From: Aedes albopictus
Lineage: Eukaryota > Arthropoda > Insecta > Diptera > Culicidae
Assembly: GCF_035046485.1 (NCBI RefSeq)
Contig: NC_085137.1
Coordinates: 2,457,977-2,521,976, forward strand
Length of the DNA: 64,000 bases
Direction of reading: 5' to 3'
The first letter of the stretch is position 1. Each line of letters begins with the position of its first letter. The position numbers were made by a program, and so were the translations under genes. Below are positions 47,571-58,637 of this stretch, piece after piece. The notes under the pieces are model-generated. The model did no database searches. It saw only the letters and a list, made by a program, of their open reading frames with translations, and was not told where the DNA came from.

Positions 47571-48934
47571 TTTTTTTTTTTTTTTGCTAGGTTTCTAGCT
47601 GCACTCTGAATAGAGTTGAAACCTCTACACTAGACCCGAAGATAGAAAAGAGTACGTAATCTTTCAGAAGCAGTTTGCCAGCCGTACGCGGAAAATGATA
47701 TCCATTAAGACACTGTTGCCTACTGACTCAGAAAGTTACGGTAGAAGGTTGGAAAGTTTTCAATTGGTCAGTCAGTCAGGATTTGCCTATGTAGTGTTAT
47801 GGTCACACGGTTTGTGTTTGTCGTCTTGTTCGATTTTGTGGTATGGTTCAATATGTTTTTCTTCTCGTTAAGTCAGTGGTCATATGTTTGTTTTTTTCAT
47901 CGAATCAATCAAACCCTGTATGTTAAAATATAGTCGATCCTGTATCAAATTGTTTTCTTGATTTCGCTAATCGTTTTCTACTTCTCTGTGTTCATCTCTT
48001 GTGTCCTTAAATTGTCATCGGTCCAAAACCCACAGAAACATGCAACTGAACTTCTGATATTTTTCTGTTGGTTCAAAATACCATCTAAGAGATAAACAAA
48101 AATACGTCAAGTTGGTCAGTTGATTGCAATAAAATTTTAAAATAATAAAGATTGTTTGTCAACTATTATGTATTCGTTCCCCTACAAATACTATGAAAAA
48201 TATTCAAATTCGTTCAATTGTCCTATCGGTCCTACCTAGATAAACCATGTCATTTTCTCAAGCGTAGCCTAGAAATGTCAACCTAGTCATACACAAGTAA
48301 CGTTGTTCAGTTAATAAAAAGCAGTCAGTTTTTGTCCAAAATGTCACGTCGAACGCATTGACGTCAACAATGCGTTTAAGTGTTCGCACGTTAGCTTCGA
48401 ATCTATCAGCACAATTAAGTGCTGCAAATCTCCTTCCCACTATTAATTCTGCGGTCGATTTTAATTGCTTTATTTAAAAAAAAAATATGACCAACTAACA
48501 TTCTAAAAATTCGAAAACGCGACTATGACATTAATAAATTACTAATCAAAATCAACCGAGAAACGTGGGAAATAGAGCCCAAACAACATTTTGAAGTCAG
48601 CTGGCTGTAAAAGGTTCCAAAACCTGTCACAAATCCTACAATACTTTTATTAGGATTTGTAACGATCATCAAAACCTTCTTAAATCTAACCGACTTGGAA
48701 CTATTGCTTGGGAATAGACTCTAATGAGCCCTGGCGGATCCTCCATGTTTATCGAGCATGTCTGATGCATATGATCAGCCATACTCCATCTGCAGCAGCC
48801 GGTTCGTAATGAACCGTTGGAGGCGCATTAAAGTGTTAAAAAGGTGATATGTTTCACTAAAGAACACTACATTACAATAATCAAAATGAAACTCCTTCAC
48901 TTTAATACCGTCAACCCCTGCGAACTTGGCCAGG
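47571..48934 (-). mobile_element. Insert B, flanked by the same motif, with T-run
   Basis: About 1.36 kb between 'gcaaacattatgttcagatg' at 47550 and 48935. The left end is a T run (poly(A) on the minus strand) directly after the motif. No coding sequence recognised. Confidence 0.45.
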
Positions 48935-49139
48935 GCAAACATTATGTTCAGATGTTAGATACATATTATGTTCAGCTTTCTATTTTTGCAAAAAAGATTG
49001 ACAATTCGTAGACTGCAACGTAAAATATTTAAATACTTTTTAAAACCGTAGAGCTAGATTTTCAGGAAAAACTTAAACACTGTTCTATTTAAAAATTTTT
49101 GAAGCACGATCTTTACAGTTGTAACAAGAACATAATTAT

Positions 49140-49893
49140 TAGCGTGGTTCAAAAAGTCGTTTTTGCTCCACACCGCTTATTCGATTCGTAACCAGATTTC
49201 AAGCCTACTCCCAAAATTTGAGCTGATCTGGTTGAAAAATGAGAGTGTACAAGCCCTTCAAAGTTTGTATGGAAATTACTATGGGAAAGAGACGTTTTCC
49301 ATTCAATTGACCGTAGCATTTCCCCAAGCGCCCTAGCTAGGGTGTTAGTTGACCCTTTGTACTTTGAGGCTACTCTATCAGCTACAACTTTGCTGAATAC
49401 CACATTCAAATCGGACGCCTCATTAATTAGTTATTGATTTTTATCCAGAATGAAAATCTTTGATCATGATAGTTACAAATTAGTCTATGGTTACACTATT
49501 CGATGGGCATCACTGCAGTTTGCCTTGAAACATAGTAGTCATGATTTCTGTGTGCTATCTTTGGCGCCATGTGCAGCAATGTTGCCTGCTGGGAAGCTGA
49601 ACGATCATTGATAAAGTTTCTCCAGTTGGAAAAAAAAATCGATAACTAATTAAAGAGACGCCTGTTTTGAATGTGGTCTTTGGCAAAGTTGTAGCTCATA
49701 AAGTAGCCTAAGAGTACTAAGAGTCAACTAACACTCTGGGGCACTTGGAGAAATGCTACGGACAATTGAATGGAAAACGTCGTTTTCCCATATTAGTTCC
49801 CATACAAACTTTGAAGGGCTTGTGCAATCTCAATTTTCAACCAATTTAGCTCAAAATTTGGGAGTAGGCATAACGATTTTTTAAACCACCTTA
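49140..49893. mobile_element. hAT-like foldback element, 754 bp, 8-bp duplication
   Basis: The target duplication ATAATTAT lies at 49132-49139 and 49894-49901. The termini 'tagcgtggttcaaaaagtcg' and 'cgattttttaaaccacctta' are inverted, and the inverted arms run about 280 bp ('gcctactcccaaaatttgag', 'caagcccttcaaagtttgta', 'tagcatttc'). The 8-bp duplication suggests hAT mobilisation. No transposase. Confidence 0.8.
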
Positions 49894-50355
49894 ATAATTA
49901 TGTATCATAAATTTTGGTCATTGATAGAAGTTCATGACTTTCTTTTTTTTTTTGTAAACTATTATTGGAACTTCAAATAATAAATTGCCAAGATTTTGTA
50001 GTGATTATACAATAAATGTAATAAAATTTCTAAGGTGGGCCAAAACACCTGTCCAGGGCCAAAATACGTCCGCTTCCCTGAACCGTGTCCCAGGCTAATA
50101 GGTATACCTTTAGGTAATAAAATTATATGGAAATTCGATTTTGGCCAGAACAAATCACGTATGTACTACGTCGGCACACTTTTAATTTGTTCATATACAA
50201 TTAAAAAAAAAAGTGTTCTTATTACTAGTTATATTTTATTCAACTATCTAGATAGTACAACGGTTCTAATATAAAATAAAAATCGAATTTAGATGATGGA
50301 AATAGCCGACGTGGAGTAATCAAAAATCAGTGTGTTCTCTATTAAATTCAACACG

Positions 50356-50361
50356 TTTATT
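50356..50361 (-). terminator. AATAAA poly(A) signal of the zinc-finger gene
   Basis: On the minus strand, AATAAA lies 16 bp after the stop codon at 50378-50380. Confidence 0.6.
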
Positions 50362-50377
50362 GAAAGCTGATTCATTC

Positions 50378-53300
50378 TTACTTCAGGTGCACTTTCATAT
50401 GCGCATTCAACGATGTCAACTGTCCAAACGACGAATCACATTTGTCACACTTATACGGCCGGGATTTAAGGTGAACCGTCAGCAAATGCAGTCGCAAAGT
50501 TCTGTTGGTTGAGAATGATTTCCCACATTCTTTACAAACGATGCTGAAGTGGGTCTGACGGTGGTGATGGTACGTAGTACTGGTGAAGAAGACTTTCCCA
50601 CAATCCTCGCAAACACGTTCCTTCTCCGGCGCGGCTTTGATTTTTTCGTGATTTTCAACATGTTGGTCCCTTTCTTTTTCGGTTAGGAAAAATAGATTTT
50701 TGTTTGCTGCCTTGCATATGTCACAGGGAATCATTGGCACCGTTTCTAGAGGATGCTTTTCTAGGATATGTCGACACAGGAAAACTTCCTTACGGTACAC
50801 TGCTGGACAGAAGCTGCACTTCAATTCCGGTATATGAACTTTTATATCTACTCCCAGAGTTTGAAAACCGCGGCCCCTGCCTATTACATTTGTGCCCGAT
50901 TTCTCGTGCGCCTTCATGTGACTTTGAAGAATGTATTTTGTTTTAAACCGTTTCGATGTTCCGCATATTTCACAACTGAATGGTCTTTCTTCAGAATGTC
51001 TTGTGAATTTATGGGATTGAAGTCCATTGGATTGGTTGAAGGATGCGTCGCATTCGTCACATTTAAATGGCCTTTCCGCTGTGTGCACACGTAGATGCCT
51101 TATCAGTCCAGATCTCGTCGTTGCAGCAAATGGACATTGCTTGCATTTATGTAAAATTGCTTTCGTGTGAGTATTCTCGTGCAATCTAAGATACGTTCCC
51201 CTGTTGAAAGCTTTCCCACAATAAGTACAAACGTGCTTTTTCTCTTGAACTTCAACGATTCCTTCGTGGAAAGACTTGATGTGGGCTTGCAGCTTAAACT
51301 TTGACGAAAACTCTCGCGTCTTATTGTCTTTTTTGCATTCTTCACACGGAATTCGTTTTCCCTTCCGGAAGTGAATTGTTCTCAAGTGCATATTCAAATG
51401 ACGCACTGTCGTAACAGGATAATCGCAAAAGCTACATGCTTGCGAGCCAGTTCCAACGTGGTTATCAAGATGACTGTCAAGCAGTTCAAAGGATTCAAAC
51501 TCTGTAGAGCAAATGTAGCAATTATGATTAACTGTCTTGCGAACATTAGGATCACGGGGCGGACGTTTTCTTATGCGTCGAACTGGGGCTGTCCTAGTTT
51601 TACGTTTAGTTTCGCTAGGGCTATCAGTAATTTCTTCGATGGTCGGTTTTTCATATTCAATAAGTGGTTCGACTTCAATCAACTCGTACGTTTTGGTGTC
51701 GTCGTCGACATGCGCTGAATTTTCTTCCTCGAAGCTAGTTAAATCCGGTTTATCATCTTGCTCGTCACTATCCATCTCCAGCTGTTCAATCTGTTCATAT
51801 TCGTCGGTTTCGTCTGGGTCTATTTCAAATCCAGCTTCATCCTTTATCGCAAGTGACCTACAAAAACAATTCTCTGTTGGATGCGGCATTACTATTCTGG
51901 GGTGACCCAACCTCTTAAGGCTGAATAACACTGGATGGGCCATTCTAATGTATGAAAATTAAATAACATGCTGAAATGTAGTATTAGACTTACGCATAAT
52001 ACTGTTTGATCTCGAAATCCGCTTTTCTTATCCGCTTCCGAATCTTGCTAACTAGACGTGTTTCGTCAATACATCTAGGACAAACCTTGGACACAATTTC
52101 TCCATCGGAAACCTTGAAAACAATTAAACATTAGTGAGACCATAACGAAAAGCTAGTATGTAGTCGAACTATGATGGATATTCTTGCATACTTTTATAAG
52201 GTATCTTAATCTGTCCATAACTAAAGAAGTGTAGAATTAGCATTAGGGGAGCTATACTGCCGTAATTCTGCAAAGTGACGTAAGCGACATTGACAGTTTT
52301 GGCCCATTTTTTGGTTATTATGCATAAAACTCTTGCTCATCCTCAAAGTTTCTTTCCATAGATGATAGATTACGACTAGATCTTGCATTCTAATACAACA
52401 GGCATACCACAGTGTTATTATTACACCAGATATTACATATAATATACCAAAAAATATCGACATTTTGAATGGCGCTTACGTCACTTTGCAGAATTACGGC
52501 AGTATAGGGAACGATGTTTGCACATTGTGCGCAGGTTGGAAAGGGGGTATATCCGGGGTGGGAGTGTTAAGTTTAGGGGTATTACACAAATTACAGGGCT
52601 GTTACAAAATTTTCAAAATATCATCCGCGAAATTCGCGACTACTCAAATAAAATTCGCGACTCGGAAAATAAATCCGCGACAAGAACAAAAATATTCAAA
52701 TTTTATATTGAACTACATTTTGAGCAAAATTAAGACAAGTTTTTGAATATTATTTTCGTGAACGTTTTCAAAGATACACATCAATGTAAAGTGTGAAAAC
52801 CTATACGACATTTCAAACTATGTACTAACAATTTTAAACACTGTGTTTCGACAACTATTTATTATACTGGCCTAAATCTTCGTCGACTGATTGATCAAAG
52901 AAAACCCATTGCACCAAGGGCCAGAATCGCGATCTAGCGGGACAGAATTAATAACTCCGAAACTAAGCATTTCCGATACATGGTGTCTTCGAGAAAGCTT
53001 CTTGCACTGATCAGGGGCATTAATGGCCAAGAATGTAGTTCGCAACTTATCCGCATATGTGGTATCTCTTTAGTTTTACCTTCGTTGGGGGTGACAATAG
53101 GTCAGAGGGACGAGATTGGCTCAAAGCATTATCTGAAATATCTCATCAAATATTGTGAATATTGAATCAAAAATATTATGGTGTCATCCTCGTGGTTACC
53201 AGTAGCTCTTGTTTCTAGCTTTCTAGCGCAATTAGTTATTTTTTGATGAATCATCGAAAAAAGCTTGTAAATAAGGCATTTTTAAAATGCCACTTTTAAG

Positions 53301-56300
53301 TAATCTTCCTCAGTGTCAGTTAACCACAAAATAGGGCAGAACTAATAGGTACAAAACTGATTACACACATTCGAAGAGGGTATTCTGCTTAAAGGGTTCG
53401 AAAAGTCGCTACGCGATCGTTGTCGATATCAGTTTTTTAGCTAATTTTGACATTTTACTAGAAACCATGAATTCACAATGTTTTGCACAGAAGTTGGCTT
53501 TGGAAACATTTAAAATTAAAAAAAAATCGAAGACACATCAGTTTTTCAATTTTAGTATCTAGCAAAGCGCAAAAAAAATTGCATTTTTCAATTTTCAGCC
53601 ACTACAAAGCAATACTAGACAAACATGCTGTTAAAGTTTTGAAAGGTATATTATGGAATTTTTGATGTATTTGATCTTTTGTTACAGTGATAGTAAAAGT
53701 TGGAGCCAGCGTCTAGCCTTTAACCGTGAAGCTCTAGAGAGTTAGTTTCTTAGAAAAAGTTGTTCGTCTGCATTCCACGGCATATTGATTTCGGGTTATC
53801 ATAAAAAGAACATTGCAAATGGTTTTTATGGAATATATGTTCAGATTAAACTATATTCGTCAATAACATGGAAATGGTAGCCCATGGAATTTTGACGACT
53901 AAGAAAGAGTTGTTAATTTTGTCAATATAAACAACTTTTTCGAATAAATTAACTTTTTTCTAAGTCGTATCTCTACTGTAATTTGTTGATTCGGGGTAAT
54001 GGCTTCCAGTCTGTTGGATAGGATTGGAAAGCAATACGGATGTTTATGGTTTCATCCAATGTTTTGGACACATTATTTATGAATGTCAAATGTCAATTTC
54101 TTAATTTTGCTTTGGCTTACCAAACCAAGTGGAAATTAAAATGTTGAAAATGCTTCAACATCCATGTGCACAACAGAAAAATGTGCTCGTTAAACAAATT
54201 GAGATTAGAATTATGAAAAGAAATCCACGTACTCCGGCGGGAATCGAACTCACGACTCCCAATTAACTAGACGGCGCTTCTATTCCATCAAGCTTGACAC
54301 GGAGTCACTTGACTATATTCGTCGCCAGTTGGCGTAGAACTGAACTCGTCGTATTTATTGTGCATTCTTCTTAGGAATGTAATGAAGAAATTAACTCCCT
54401 AGTGTCATTGTAAAAAGTTAAAAGTTGGCACCACCTTTATTATAGCTGTTACAAAAGATCAAATTTCTCAAAAACCAAAATATACCGCTTCAAATTGTTA
54501 ACCCTCGAGTAGTCGCGTCTTCGACCACCTTCATTAACACCACGCTCATGCTGTGTATCACAAGCCTCAGGGTGCGTGTACCTCAGTACACGACGCGACC
54601 GCTCCCGGGTTAACAGTAGTTCGCTTAGAATTGGTTTGCATTTGCTGAAAATTTGAAGTTACGATTTTCTGCGCCTTAGGAGATATTTAAACTGAAAAAA
54701 TTAAATTATTATTTTATGGCTTTTTTTTTCATTTTTGATGTAATATTCTTCCAATTTCTGTACACATTTTTTTTTTTGACAAGTCTGCATCAGGAAACGT
54801 TTTGAACGCAAATGGCTTCTAGTGGGTTTTCGTTCGAAGTCATACGATCGTTTCAATAGAATTGCGAGACATTTTCTTCGCAAAAATTTTTGATATCTGC
54901 TATTATTCAATTGAGAAAGCTTTTGACCTTTTGGAGATATTCGCATTAAGTTGCAACTTTCAATTTATTTTGTTGTTTTAAAGTTATTCAGTTTCAAAAT
55001 TTCTTCAAAGTAATTACAACTATATTTGTTGGAACGCAACTGCGATGCGGTTATAAACTATTGAGCGTCATACAGATAGGCATAAGCAAAATTCACGACT
55101 CAATTCAGACAAATCCGCGAAAATCGCGATCAAATTGGGAGGACCCGCGAAATCCGCGTCTTGGCATATAAAACCGCGACAAATCCGCGAAAATCGCGAT
55201 TTTCGCGAAAACCGCGAAATCCGCGACTGTTGTAACAGCCCTGAAATTATGTCACGTGAAAATCAACTTTTTCCAACCCCCCTTCCTTCTATGTCACAAT
55301 TTTGTATGGGACCTCCCGACCCCCATCCCCCTAAAAGCGTGACGTAATTTGTGTACGGCCCCTTAGGAGTGGATAACTGACACTGAGGAAGATTACAAGT
55401 GGTAGGCAAGGATGGGAACACTCACTTGCAAAAAGTTACACTCACTTGCAGTTTTCTCAGCTCAGAAGCGTGTAATCAAAAAACGAAGTATGGACGATTT
55501 TTGCCTTAAAATTTTGTCTAAAAGTTTGCCGAATAGAGTAGGGGTCGCACATGCATACCGAATTCGTGAGTAAGCTGCGAAGGGAACTCTCCACAAGGTG
55601 AATGTAATTTACACTCACCTTGTGGAGAGTCGCTTTCACAGCTCTGTCATGACTTTGGGATTCGTGAGTGACCCCTGCTCTATTCGACAAAGTTTGAGAC
55701 AAAACCACAAGGCAAAAGTCGTCCATAAATCGTTTCTTGATTGCACGCTTCTGAGCTGAGAAAATAGCAAGTACGTGTAATTCTTTGCAAGTGAGTGTTC
55801 CCATCCCTGGTGGTAGGGGTAGTCGGGGTAATTTGGCCAATGGGGCAATTTGAGCACCTCTGGGAAATTACCTAAAATCTAGTAATTCTTACAAATTCAC
55901 CTTACTACTCAAATACTAATCTGATATTGGAGCGATTAAAAAATTAGAGCGAAGTTAATTGATCCCATAGTAAATTAGAAAAATAAAATTTAAAATCAGG
56001 CCAAACATTTCAATAGGTCCTATCTGCATTTGAGAGGCTCTCTTTGTTCACTTTCTCTTTCAATTATTGCAATGTAATGGTACACTTTTCAACTACGACA
56101 AGACGATTGTTTTGATCATCGTTCAATGCAAGGAGACAATCATAATAGAAATAAACAGATGAGATATTAACGAAAGAGAGGGAAACCAAAGAGAGCCTTT
56201 TTTCTGCAGATAGGACCTTTAGACATGTTTGGCCTTATTCATTATTGTTGGCCAAATTACCCCGACGACGGCTGAACAAGAACACCACATAAGTCTTCTA

Positions 56301-56960
56301 TTGTTTAAATACCTTATAGAACACTTTCAAATTAGTTTGTTTTCCATATACTTCAAATTGATACTATATAATTCAATATCAAGCGAACCAAATTAAGTTT
56401 GTATTACGTTAGGTGATACAAATTCTTTTTTGAAAATAGGGTGCTCATACTACCCCGACGGTTCAAAATCGACGCAAAAACAAAACTTTTATCAAAAATC
56501 ATTTTTTGGCATATAAACACGATTGGACTATGAAATTTGTGTGCAACTAGTGTTGTATTATCAGAATCATTCTGGTCATACGATGTGAGAGAGATTCAAC
56601 GTTGTTTTTTGCATCTTCATTCGACTTTTGCTTAAGGTGACCAAATTACTACCCTAGTCGAAATACGCGTATCTGTCAAAGGATAAGCAAAATAGGGCGG
56701 AATGGGCGGAATTAAAAGGAACAAAACTGATTACACTCATTCGAAAAGGGTATTCTGCTTAGAGGGTTCGAAAAGTCGATACAAGATATTTCAACTATTA
56801 CTAATAATACTTGATATATAAAATTTACCTCAATCTGGAAACACTCCGAAACTAGCTGCTGCAGGCGTCCATTCTTGGCAAGGGAGAAATGTTCACCTTC
56901 CTCGGATGTATCGTCGGTAAGATATCTCAAACATAATCTGCAACAGTTCTCCAAACTCAT
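50378..56960 (-). CDS. ZAD-C2H2 zinc-finger protein, three exons, 12 fingers
   Basis: Exon 1 56960-56829 (44 codons), exon 2 52112-51994 (119 bp) and exon 3 51857-50378. Donors are GAG|GTAAAT and GC|GTAAGT; acceptors are TTTTCAAG and TTTTTGTAG. The phases match, and the spliced frame is 1731 bp, 576 residues. Residues about 6-60 form a ZAD zinc-associated domain, with its first Cys pair in exon 1 (CRLC) and its second in exon 2 (CPRC). An acidic linker follows (about 85-170), then a basic stretch (KRKTRTAPVRRIRKRPPR), and 12 C2H2 fingers from about residue 196 to the C terminus. ZAD-C2H2 proteins are a family expanded in insects; they dimerise through ZAD and bind DNA. Target genes cannot be told from the sequence. 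The exon 3 readthrough to 51943 is intron. Confidence 0.9.
52252..52507. mobile_element. MITE with 30-bp inverted ends in zinc-finger gene intron 2
   Basis: 'actgccgtaattctgcaaag' near 52257 and 'ctttgcagaattacggcagt' near 52485 are exact inverses, extended by 'tgacgtaagcg' and 'cgcttacgtca'. It lies between exon 1 and exon 2. No coding capacity. Confidence 0.85.
52594..55243. mobile_element. 2650-bp element with CAGGGCTGTTACAA ends
   Basis: 'cagggctgttacaa' at 52594 and 'ttgtaacagccctg' ending at 55243 are exact inverses. It is flanked by 'aaatta' on both sides. Subterminal regions carry many 'ccgcgaaa' or 'cgcga' motifs (four or more within 52627-52685 and about ten within 55090-55228), like clustered transposase binding sites. 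No transposase frame is seen in the AT-rich interior. Possibly a hAT-type non-autonomous element. Confidence 0.7.
54225..54305 (-). mobile_element. tRNA-like SINE head
   Basis: The minus strand carries 'gagttcgattcccgccgga' (B box) and an anticodon-arm-like region. The acceptor arms are incomplete. It lies inside the 2650-bp element. Confidence 0.5.
55407..55809. mobile_element. Foldback MITE with ACTCACTTGC ends, copy 2, 8-bp duplication
   Basis: The termini 'caaggatgggaacactcact' and the inverse 'gtgagtgttcccatccctg' are flanked by 'gtggtagg' at 55399-55406 and 55810-55817. The long inner arms are inverted ('ctcagaagcgtg', 'gagtaggggtcgc', 'tgtggagagt'). Same design as 24713-25103. The 8-bp duplication and CAGGG-like ends suggest hAT. 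Confidence 0.85.
55997..56235. mobile_element. MITE with CAGGCCAAACAT ends, copy 2
   Basis: Reverse-oriented relative of 13323-13577, sharing 'gagaggctctctttg', 'attattgcaatgtaatgg' and 'gcagataggacct'. It lies in the first intron of the zinc-finger gene. Confidence 0.8.
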
Positions 56961-57872
56961 GGTTGCAGCAGCTTTAGCAACAGTAGAATATTTCCGAACT
57001 GAAACTTGTGTAAAATCGTTAAATCCGAACTTTTTAGCAACTGCTCATAAAAATCAACACCATTTATTTTTGTTTAGATCTGGTTTGTCACAATACACTC
57101 TAAAAGCAATCGTCTTAAAATGAGTTGGTTTATACACTCTCAGGTTTACGCACACAATAGTGTGTAAAAAGGAGCCACGGGAGATTCCGGCGATTCCTTG
57201 AAAGTATTCATGCAAGAATCTCCTCGGGAGGGATCCCGAGAATCAATGAAGGAATCTCGGGAGTTTTATTTCGCTGGAAAAGGCTCCTCAAAAATTACGG
57301 AACGCTACAGGAGAGGAATGAAGTCCACCAATGAAGTTGGAAGACCGCCGGCGAAGACTGAACGAAGTCGGTGTTCCAAGTCGTCTTCGCAGAAATTTGG
57401 AATGGGCCAAAGAGCTATTTAAAGCGATGTTCATTTTTTTTTTTTTAATAAAATAATTCATTGAAATCCATTTTAATTCGTCAAATGATTGTAATCAGTT
57501 ATTGTAAATAATACGAACAATCCAAGATAGTCATTTTCCTGTCCGTTTCTCTTGCAGTAGCATTATTTATCTTTATTAAATAAATTTTATGTAGCATGAT
57601 GCCGCCCTCGCACCATAGACTAATCGCACCGTGCCCAGGGTAGTTATTTTCCATAATGGGTAATTACTACTCATTTTTGAATGGATACAACAACAAACAA
57701 CGTTTGTGAAAATACGGCAACACTGCTACATATTAATTATTGCTTGGACGTAGCCAAAACAAGCTGATCTTGCTCGTAACTAGGACTTTTTTTATATTGA
57801 ACAACAGTTTTACAATATTTAATCAATTTATATCCGAATAATTGTATTTCATTTGCTAAATACTGGTGCATC
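56961..57872. other. Divergent intergenic region between the zinc-finger gene and IFT43
   Basis: About 0.9 kb between the start codons of two genes transcribed away from each other, so it should hold both promoters. A 74-codon plus-strand frame (57198-57422) lies in a GC-richer patch with 'gggagattccggcgattcct' and similar repeats; I do not support it as a gene. Specific promoter motifs cannot be assigned. Confidence 0.5.
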
Positions 57873-58595
57873 ATGAGCTCGTCTAGCACAACTGCAACAA
57901 CTCCCAACAAGCAAGTAAAAACCGACAGCTGGATGGACGATGTTCTACGCCCGAACAATAGTTCAAACAAGTAAAACCCTAGTTTCAAACATATATATAC
58001 TCCAATGTTCAATAACCAATACGATTGTTTTGTTTTAGGAACTCCAAAAATTATTCAAACTTATTGGAAATGTGAGTATATTTATGATACTTGAAGCCCT
58101 AGGCCAGCCCATCTCGGGATTGTGTAACCATATTGTTATGAAGATTTGTTAAAATACCCGTATCCTTGCAGGGAGAGATTTGGAAATACCGATTACTCAT
58201 TAGAAGACTCGAACACGATTGAGTTCAATGCAGATGATATCCCCATGCTACCGGACGCAGATGAGCTACAAGAAAGCCTCCTTTACAATGAATCACCCAA
58301 CTTACCCTCGTAAGAAGTGAACCACGATACGGTTAGACATCCATGGCTAATATACCGACATTATATTTTCAGAGTTACAACATACAAGCAACTTGGCACT
58401 GATATATTTCCCAACAGCAAATCTGCCCTCGGCAACTTGGATGAGATTGATATTTCGATTCTCACAGAGTGCTTGGAAAACGAAGATTACATCGAAGAGC
58501 CCGATGAACCGTGGATCTGGGATCAACTGTTTGCTCAGCTGGCGGTGAAAATTAGCACCGAAGCAAAGTCTACCCCAGTTGAATATAAAAATTAA
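57873..58595 (+). CDS. IFT43: IFT43, intraflagellar transport protein 43, four exons
   Basis: Exons 57873-57970, 58039-58071, 58172-58309 and 58373-58595. All introns are short (68, 100 and 63 bp) with GT-AG ends (GTAAAA, GTGAGT, GTAAGA donors; TTTTAG, TTGCAG, TTTCAG acceptors). The spliced frame is 492 bp, 163 residues. The C-terminal half has the IFT43 pattern: 'DDIPMLPD' (human has IPVIPD), 'VTTYKQLGTD', 'LDEIDISILT', then an acidic stretch and 'WIWDQLFAQL'. IFT43 is a small subunit of IFT complex A, needed for retrograde transport in cilia; in mosquitoes, ciliated cells are essentially sensory neurons. ATTAAA overlaps the stop codon. Identification rests on motif order by eye. Confidence 0.88.
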
Positions 58596-58631
58596 ACACA
58601 TGCTTAGTTCGAATTGTGAATTTGAATTGTA

Positions 58632-58637
58632 TTTATT
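58632..58637 (-). terminator. AATAAA poly(A) signal at the ERLEC1 stop codon
   Basis: On the minus strand AATAAA begins with the last base of the ERLEC1 stop codon TAA. A later signal could be used instead, but transcription would then enter IFT43. Confidence 0.5.

Larger units (their letters stand above)
45440..49990 (+). repeat. Rep-A copy 4, dispersed by at least five insertions
   Basis: Pieces at 45440-45555, 45797-45944, 46230-46420, about 48955-49139 and 49894-49990 follow Rep-A order. Inserted between them are a MITE, a Feilai SINE, two inserts that share one flanking motif, and an 8-bp-duplication foldback element. The fit is good at each junction. Confidence 0.65.
52572..55364. mobile_element. 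GGGGC-terminus MITE, copy 3, split by a larger element
   Basis: The left end 'ggggtattacacaaatta' (52575) and the right end 'taatttgtgtacggcccc' are inverted. 'tta' lies outside each end (before 52575 and at 55363-55365). The two halves are separated by the 2650-bp element at 52594-55243. The right half has 'ccccc' runs as in the other copies. Confidence 0.65.

Noticed and set aside
51858..51943. Start of the zinc-finger protein at the first M of the long frame
   Set aside because: This part precedes a good acceptor (TTTTTGTAG at 51858) and its sequence resembles no domain. Splicing to exons with the two halves of a ZAD domain is in phase and explains the protein better.
57198..57422. 74-codon frame between the zinc-finger gene and IFT43
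   Set aside because: Arginine/Ser-rich product from a locally repeated GC-richer patch, no ATG context or conserved motif; could be 5' UTR.
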